A stretch of 64,000 bases of DNA from Flaveria trinervia. Taxonomy: Eukaryota > Streptophyta > Magnoliopsida > Asterales > Asteraceae. The notes beneath the pieces are model-generated. The model was not told the DNA's origin and searched no databases. It saw nothing but the letters and a program-made list of their open reading frames with translations. Where the stretch lies: NCBI GenBank assembly GCA_025506515.1, contig CM046443.1, positions 46,172,504 to 46,236,503 of the forward strand, in the 5' to 3' direction. The translations under genes were made by a program, and so were the position numbers. The stretch's first letter is position 1; the number at the start of each line of letters is the position of its first letter. Below are positions 58,081-64,000 of the stretch, piece by piece.

Positions 58081-60921
58081 CAATCAGTTAGTTTTAGAGA
58101 CCCAAACCTTTTTGGTTTTGGGCCTGGTCTCATCAATAGATGGTAAACTAACAGGTTTATCTGAAACAACAGCCTGAGAGGAAGAAGATGGTGTAGAAGA
58201 GGAGTCCTTTGGCTTGGACCTCTTTTTCTGTGGTTTCAACATAGGAGCATCTAGTTGGTTAACTCTACCCAACAGATGTTGAACCATCATAACCAGCTGT
58301 GTCTGATTTTGTGATAAAGCTTTCAGCTCATCAGACACATTGCCAGTGGAGTTTGATAAGTTCCTATGTTGCCCTTCTTCTTCTGAGCATTCTCAGCTGT
58401 CACCTGTTTAACCCCTTCCTTTTTGGATTTCTTTGAGGACTTAAGGGTTACAGGATTTGATGTTGCTGATACAAATGTGGTCTCAAACTCAGTTTTCATT
58501 TTTACCATTTTCTCATTAATTTCTTCTTTTTGTTTGAGTTTGGAACCTCTTTTGTACCAACAATCATCTGTAAGATGATTGAACAAACCACATACTTCAC
58601 ATGGTTTCTTCATCTTAGGTTGATCATCAACTAAAGAGGGTGAAGCAACTGAAGACTTGTTCTTCAATGCTTTGGAAGCATTGTTTGCTTTCTTGACTGC
58701 CTCTTTAGTAGACTTCAAACTCTTTCTACTGGCAGTTTTCTTCTCTTCAGTACTGACAGCAGTTGAAGTTTGAACTTCAGGTGTTAAATCCTGCTCTCTA
58801 GTCCTTTCAGGACCTTCAGAATTAACTCCTGAGTTGATCAACTCATTGATCATGTGAGTGTCAGCATTTGAACCATCAACATCAGCTGATAAGTTCAAAG
58901 AGGGCTTGATGCTGACTGCTACTTCTGATTGTGCTGTATCAGAAGGTAGATCACATGATGTGATGGATTGGTTATCACTCTCACCATCAGATTCTACCTC
59001 TGCTCTTGGGGTAAAATCTGTAGGTGGAGCAGTGTGATTGTAACCAATTCCAAACTTCACATTGGAAGCAGATTGCTTACTAAGAAGCATTTCAAAACCT
59101 TTGCATGATTGTACCCATCTATCACACTCTACCTGGGTAACTGCAAGGGTTTCTTTGAGATCTTTGTACTTCTCTAGAAGTACCTCTTCTCTAGCCTTAT
59201 CATCAATTATTTGGCAATTCAGTTTATAAATCTCATCATTTTTATCTTTAAGCACAGACTCAAACTCAGCTTTGTTTTTGGAAATTATTTGTTCTAGCTC
59301 AATGTTCTTATTAATTAGAGCTACATTTGCTTCTCTAATGGAAGCAAATGCTGCTATGCATGGTTCAGAACATAATTTGGCTTTTGCCTCAGAGGATACC
59401 TGTGATACCTGAGGTGTAGAGGCATTAGAAAATGAAGTATCAGCAGACTCCAAAGCCATAAGAGCTAGATTCCCAAAAGGACTGTCACCACCATGTTGAC
59501 CAGCACCTGAGAACAGTTGGTCATGACCAGACATGTCATCTGGTAAACTGCTCCAGTCAACAACTCTGGGGTGAAGAAGCTGTGTTGTTGAGGTTGAGGT
59601 TGTTGATGAGATTGGGATGGCTGAGGTTCTGGTAGTGCATGAGGTTGTGGTGCCATAGGAACTTGAACTTGATTTGACTGTGGCATGTAATAACAAGGGT
59701 ACGGATATGGCATTTGACCCTGAGGAACAAAATATGCCGGAGATTGTTGTTGAGGATGATGACTAGAAGTGACAGGATGTTGCCCTCTGTGTTGTTGACT
59801 ATTGCCAGGAAAAGTCACAAAGGGTGCAGTGGAGTTAGATCCAGTTGATCTACACTCTCTTGCAAAGTGTCCAAGCCTTTGGCATTTGTGACACCTCAAC
59901 TTGCTCTTGTCAAAACCAACTTTGGTTTTGCCAGAGAGTCCTGGGAATTTTCTTCCAGTTCTTTTATAGAACTTCTGAGATCTGATATTTATCAGGGCCA
60001 TTTGGCTCAAAATATCCATCTCTTCTAAGTCATCATCAGCAATCCCTTGAGATCATCCATAATGAAGCATAGATTGTCATTATTACACCCAGTAAACTGA
60101 CCATCAACACTCACAAATGCAGAATCAGAAGTGCTTGAAGAGAAATTAATATGCTCATCATACTGGCATTCAGATGAAGCATATTCTGACTCATGACCCA
60201 CCAAGGCAGTGTTGCCTGGTACAAAGTCTTCAGTGAGCTTTCCAGATGAAGACAACTTTCTCTTTGTTCTATCTCTCTCTCAACGTGAGCAGTTTCCCAT
60301 GGAGTTGGGTGAGAGATAGTTTGTCCAAACTTGCACTGGAGCGTAGGACAATAGTATATGTGTCCCATCTCTCAGGCAGTGATCTGAGAAATCTGTTATT
60401 CATCTGGATATTTGTGTACTCAAGTTTGACCATTTTTAATTCAGAGATCAAACAAGAGAACCGCTCATATTGTTGAGTCAGTGTCTCACCCTTTCTATGA
60501 GAAAATGTCTCATATTGTTGGGCAAGGATTTCTCTATTATTTGCCAAGACCTCATCTGTTCCTCCAAATTGTTCTTTCAAGGCATTCCAGAGGTCATGGG
60601 CAGTTTCATGATGCATTAGCCCAGAATAGATTTCATTTGGCAGTGCCATGGCCAGAATTCCATGGGCTTTTGCATCAATTCAAGCAACTTCTTATCCTCA
60701 TCTGAGTATTGCTCCCTCCTCTTCGGAACCATTTGATTGGTTTCGGGGTTATTCACCATAGGCTTGTGTGGACCATGTACCACTGATGTCCAACAACCTG
60801 CGCTGTTAACAGACAGGTGATGGAGCATTCGTCTTTGCCATATGTTATACTCATTCCTAACCAGCATTGGTGGCTTGGTTGAGGAACCAGTATTGTGAGG
60901 ATCATTGGAGGGAGTAGTCAT
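58081..60921 (-). pseudogene. Copia C gag
   Basis: Start ATG 60921 (TTPSNDPHNTGSSTKPPMLV). The capsid-like UBN2 domain (60649-60269) has LWNALKEQFGG, YERFSCLISELKMV and NNRFLRSLPERWDTYTIVL. The first zinc knuckle CHKCQRLGHFAREC is at about 59895-59850. A Gln/Pro-rich part and a coiled coil (59350-59140) follow, then a second knuckle CEVCGLFNHLTDDC (about 58600) and a basic KKSKKEGVKQ tail. A 457-codon frame (59696-58323) covers the middle. At least four one-base shifts. The leader 60922-61136 is non-coding. Confidence 0.88.
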
Positions 60922-61136
60922 TTTCAGTTCAAAAACAATTTATTCAAGCTTTTAAAGTTTTACAGACCAAACAAACTCAATGAAAACCAAGAAAAGATCT
61001 CAGGATGAATGACCAGAAATACAGAAAATTCAATCTCTATAACCGTTTCTTGCAAAAACAAAAGCTAATTCAATCAAACTTAGATCTTGAATAGCAGTTT
61101 CAATGATCAATTATTAGATCGATCAATGATTAACCG

Positions 61137-61148
61137 GCTCTGATACCA
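61137..61148 (-). promoter_or_regulatory. Primer-binding site of copia C
   Basis: The minus strand reads TGGTATCAGAGC, two bases inside the LTR end. Confidence 0.94.
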
Positions 61149-61150
61149 TT

Positions 61151-62055
61151 TGACAGGATCAGCGATCACAAGTTTGATGTATTAGAGTTCAAGGCAGCGG
61201 AATAAGAATAGGAATTAGACAAATTGTAGCAAGAAGTCGATGCTTGTATGCATTAAGAGCACATACGGTTATAGCGAGAGAATATATTTCTGATTCAAGG
61301 AATGTTATAGATATGGAATATTTCTAATCAAATCATTCATTCATTCACGCATTCACTTATTACAATAGGTTGTCACTCCTTATATAGAGTGCAACAATCA
61401 CTGCTGTTATCACGGAAAGTGACAACTGGCAGATCTAATACAAAAATAACTAATCTTAACAAACTACTGAAATGTTCACAACTACTGAGAACATATCAGA
61501 GTGTTAAGTACAAAATATAAAACTACTGATTAGAAACTACTGAACTACACGACTGAAGAAAGCTCTTCAGTCGTTTTACAAAACTACTGAAACAAAACTA
61601 CTGAAACTAGAAATAAACTACTGATATCACAACTACTGAAGAAGTACTCTTCAGCAGTTGTGACAAACTACTGAGGCTTCAGTACTTGATCTTCAGACTT
61701 TGACCTTCAGATGTTTCATCAGCTGATGACTTCAGTAGATATCATCAGCTGATGTCTTCAGTCTTTGTCTTCAGACTTTGTACATCAGTTGTTGATCTTC
61801 AGCACTTGTAAACTCTTCAGCTGTTTTGTTGTTACTTCAGTTCAGTCTTGGTCTTTCAGCTTCAGCACTTGTGTTCTTCAGCTGTTGTACTTCAGCACTT
61901 GAGTTCTTCAGCCGTTGAAGTCTTCAGCACTTGATCTTCAGCTGTTGAAGTCTTCAGCACTTGTCAAACTGCTGATGAGTCTTTCAGCAGTTGTTGTGAT
62001 ACCATGTGGACTTAGAGGTTTTTGATCTTGGCTCATTGGTTCTTTTGGTCCAACA
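61151..62055 (-). repeat. 5' LTR of copia C
   Basis: 905 bases, partner of 49554-50459. Most differences between them are one-base gains or losses in short runs. CTTCAG-type repeats at 61675-61995. Confidence 0.94.
61374..61391 (-). promoter_or_regulatory. TATA box inside inverted repeat, copia C 5' LTR
   Basis: The plus strand reads CACTCCTTATATAGAGTG; the minus strand gives CTATATAAGG. Being in the 5' LTR, this is the likely promoter for the element's RNA. Confidence 0.6.
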
Positions 62056-63912
62056 ACCTTTTTATCGGGTTTTAGAGAAAGAGAGAAAGGAAGAGTAGCA
62101 GAAAACTCTTGGTTCAAGGTAGAATTCGAAGTTTCTATGTGTTCATGTTGGGTTTGGTCTCGGTATAGCTTATATGCTTTTGTGTTTGTGTGTGTCTGTT
62201 CTGTGTGGTGTCGTGGTGTGGTGTGGTGGGGTTCTTGGTGTTTGAACTAATTTGCAAAAAGGTTAGAAGGAAGATTACACCCAAAGTTTCACCAGGTGAG
62301 TTCTAGGACCCCGGTTTACTTGTTTTAATCTTCTGGGGCTTGAAAATTAATTAAAAAACGACTTTCAAATGTTTGTATGTATACCCGTATGTATATGCAT
62401 GTTGAGATGTTATTAGGTGTATTAAGTTTATCATGCTTAGAATAGCCTTGGTAAGCTTAGAACAATTAGGCTTGATGTTTGGGTTTGAAATATCCTAGAA
62501 ACATGCTGAGCAGAAGGTTCATGCGCCTAAATAAGGCCCATGCGCCTGGATTGCCTTAGAAATGATTAAGTGTACCTCATGCACCGAACAGTGCCCTCAT
62601 GCGCCTAGAAAATTAGTCAGACTACTAAGTGTAGGGCCATGCGCCCAATAGTACCCATGCGTCTGAATAACCCAACACCTAAGTTTCCATACGCCTAAGT
62701 TTCCATACGCCTAAGTTTCCATAGGCTCGAATAGCCATGCCTCAAGTGTCCATGCATCCGACTGGACCATACGCCCGAATAGTGTCCATGCGCCTGAATG
62801 GTCATGAGCAAAGGTGTAAAGCAGTAAAGTTAAGTGTTGGTTGATGCGCCTGTATAGTGATGAAGCGCCCAAATAGGGACCATACGCCCAAATAGTGTCA
62901 AAGCGCCTAACACTTAGAATTTATTACGGAATGTTTGGGAGTTTGTGCTTTTAGGGTTTGACCAAGGTTTGACTAGGGTTTATTAATGATGGGTTTCATG
63001 CATGATTATGACTGTTTTATGATTGTTCCTGATTATTAATATTATTATTAATATTATTATTAATATTATTACTATTAGTATGTGATTTTACGTGGTCTGC
63101 TTATATTCGTAACGTAAAGTATTACTAATAATAAAGTGAAAGAGCAATGAAGAAGAGAAGTGGAACTTAATTAAAATGTTAACAAGTCTTGCAAGCTTAC
63201 AGGAGGTACACGGCCATGAGGTCGTCAGCTCAACTGTGATGCGGGTTAGCTACCTTCAGATGCACACGGGGCCAGTCAATTGAGACTGGCAGACCTTTGT
63301 ACCATACCCTAGGTATCTGGGCCAGCCTTGTAATAGTATGAAGAGCCCTTTGTGGGAACAGAAGGCCCAACACCATTTCCCCCGCGCACATAGTTTAGGG
63401 TATTGCTCATTGGTCAACATAGACAGTGAAAGATAAATATAAAAGAGTACAGAGTAAACAAGACATACAGTAAAGAGATGAAGCATTACTGATTGTATAG
63501 TTATGCATGCTCACGTATAAAGAGTTGAAGTTTTCATAAAAAGAGTATTTTCATATGTATACATACAGAAAGTATTTTATTACTTTCAAAACTAGAACTC
63601 ACTCAGCAACGCTAACTTTTATACATTTTTAGTTGGCAGGTAAATATTGCTGAGGATGGCACAAGGGTGAAGCTACTCGGCAGGAAAAGACTGACATCCA
63701 TTATACTTATTATTGTTGTTGTTTTGTAATGCAATTAAACGGTTCTTTTGTATTCGATTAAACAATAGTGTATTGCTCAACAACAGCGTTTTAATGAAAT
63801 GAATGGTTTTTGTTAAAATGATTCCGCTGCTTAAGTTTGTAAATTTATAATGTTTAATGTATTTAATGCTGTGAATGACCAACTGTGAGGTCTCCAGGAA
63901 CGAGGCCTTACA
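62056..63912 (+). repeat. Solo gypsy LTR D, right part
   Basis: Continues LTR D from 49553 (total about 2.03 kb) and ends GGCCTTACA, followed by the TTTAG duplication (63913-63917). Contains CAGGTGAGTTCTAGGACCCC (62293), CCATGCGCC-type repeats (62520-62910), an (ATT)n tract (63029-63080) and the conserved block with CTCAGCAA/TTGCTGAG (63602-63609, 63647-63654). There is no coding sequence. Confidence 0.9.
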
Positions 63913-63917
63913 TTTAG

Positions 63918-64000
63918 GAGTCGCCGGAATCCGGCCGAAGGATGGCCGGAAATTGGCCGAAACACCGAGTCAAAAGGAGAGGGGGGTTGGTTTAACAATT
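63918..64000 (-). other. Continuation of sequence F beyond LTR D
   Basis: After the TTTAG duplication the sequence that was interrupted at 49377 resumes. It is GC-rich with repeated GGCCG/CCGG motifs. Too short to classify. Confidence 0.4.

Larger units (their letters stand above)
49554..62055 (-). mobile_element. Copia element C, complete Sirevirus-like retrotransposon with third ORF
   Basis: 12.5 kb, minus strand, LTRs of 906 and 905 bases, inserted in solo LTR D. The flanking five bases are CACTT and ACCTT, an imperfect duplication at best. The order is as in copia B. LTRs differ mostly by single-base indels and few substitutions, so this is probably the youngest insertion in the stack. 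Coding frames are longer than in B but still broken by single-base shifts. Confidence 0.94.

Noticed and set aside
49549..62060. Perfect target duplication for copia C
   Set aside because: Flanks are CACTT and ACCTT; two mismatches, so not claimed as a true duplication.

Overview
The window is plant nuclear heterochromatin made almost entirely of nested transposable elements; I find no host gene. The elements are Ty1/copia retrotransposons of Sirevirus type, Ty3/gypsy chromovirus (Tekay/Del-like) retrotransposons with very long LTRs, solo LTRs, and a hAT transposon remnant. The 12-kb Sireviruses with a long extra ORF after pol, and the 2-kb gypsy LTRs, suggest a large-genome eudicot, probably Asteraceae. 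That is inferred from family resemblance, not proven.

Layout. 1-8080: degenerate copia element A (minus strand), whose gag carries an embedded gypsy gag-protease fragment. 9186-11499: solo gypsy LTR E. 11910-14773: hAT transposase remnants broken up by LTR pieces. 14828-20061: the 3' end of copia element T (LTR plus post-pol ORF), itself hit by solo copia LTR S (17657-18515, perfect CTATC target duplication). 20062-47091: gypsy element B (minus), split by gypsy element A (plus, 22613-31781) and by copia element B (minus, 33680-45805, TTATG duplication). 47092 onward: LTR-like sequence F with a tRNA-like segment. Solo gypsy LTR D sits inside F (49378-49553 plus 62056-63912, TTTAG duplication) and is itself split by the 12.5-kb copia element C (49554-62055).

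Working parts. Copia B and C have the order 5' LTR, iMet-tRNA primer site, gag, protease, integrase, RT-RNase H, an array of small hairpins, a third ORF of about 1,100 codons, polypurine tract, 3' LTR. Gypsy A and B have gag, protease, RT, RNase H, integrase and a chromodomain-like tail. Every coding region has stops or frameshifts. In copia C most differences between its LTRs are one-base indels, so part of the damage could be assembly error.

Most worth a second look: the third ORF shared by three copia elements; the hairpin arrays in front of it, which show compensatory changes; TATA boxes held inside inverted repeats in copia LTRs; and splice-site-like signals plus a covarying stem shared by otherwise divergent gypsy LTRs.
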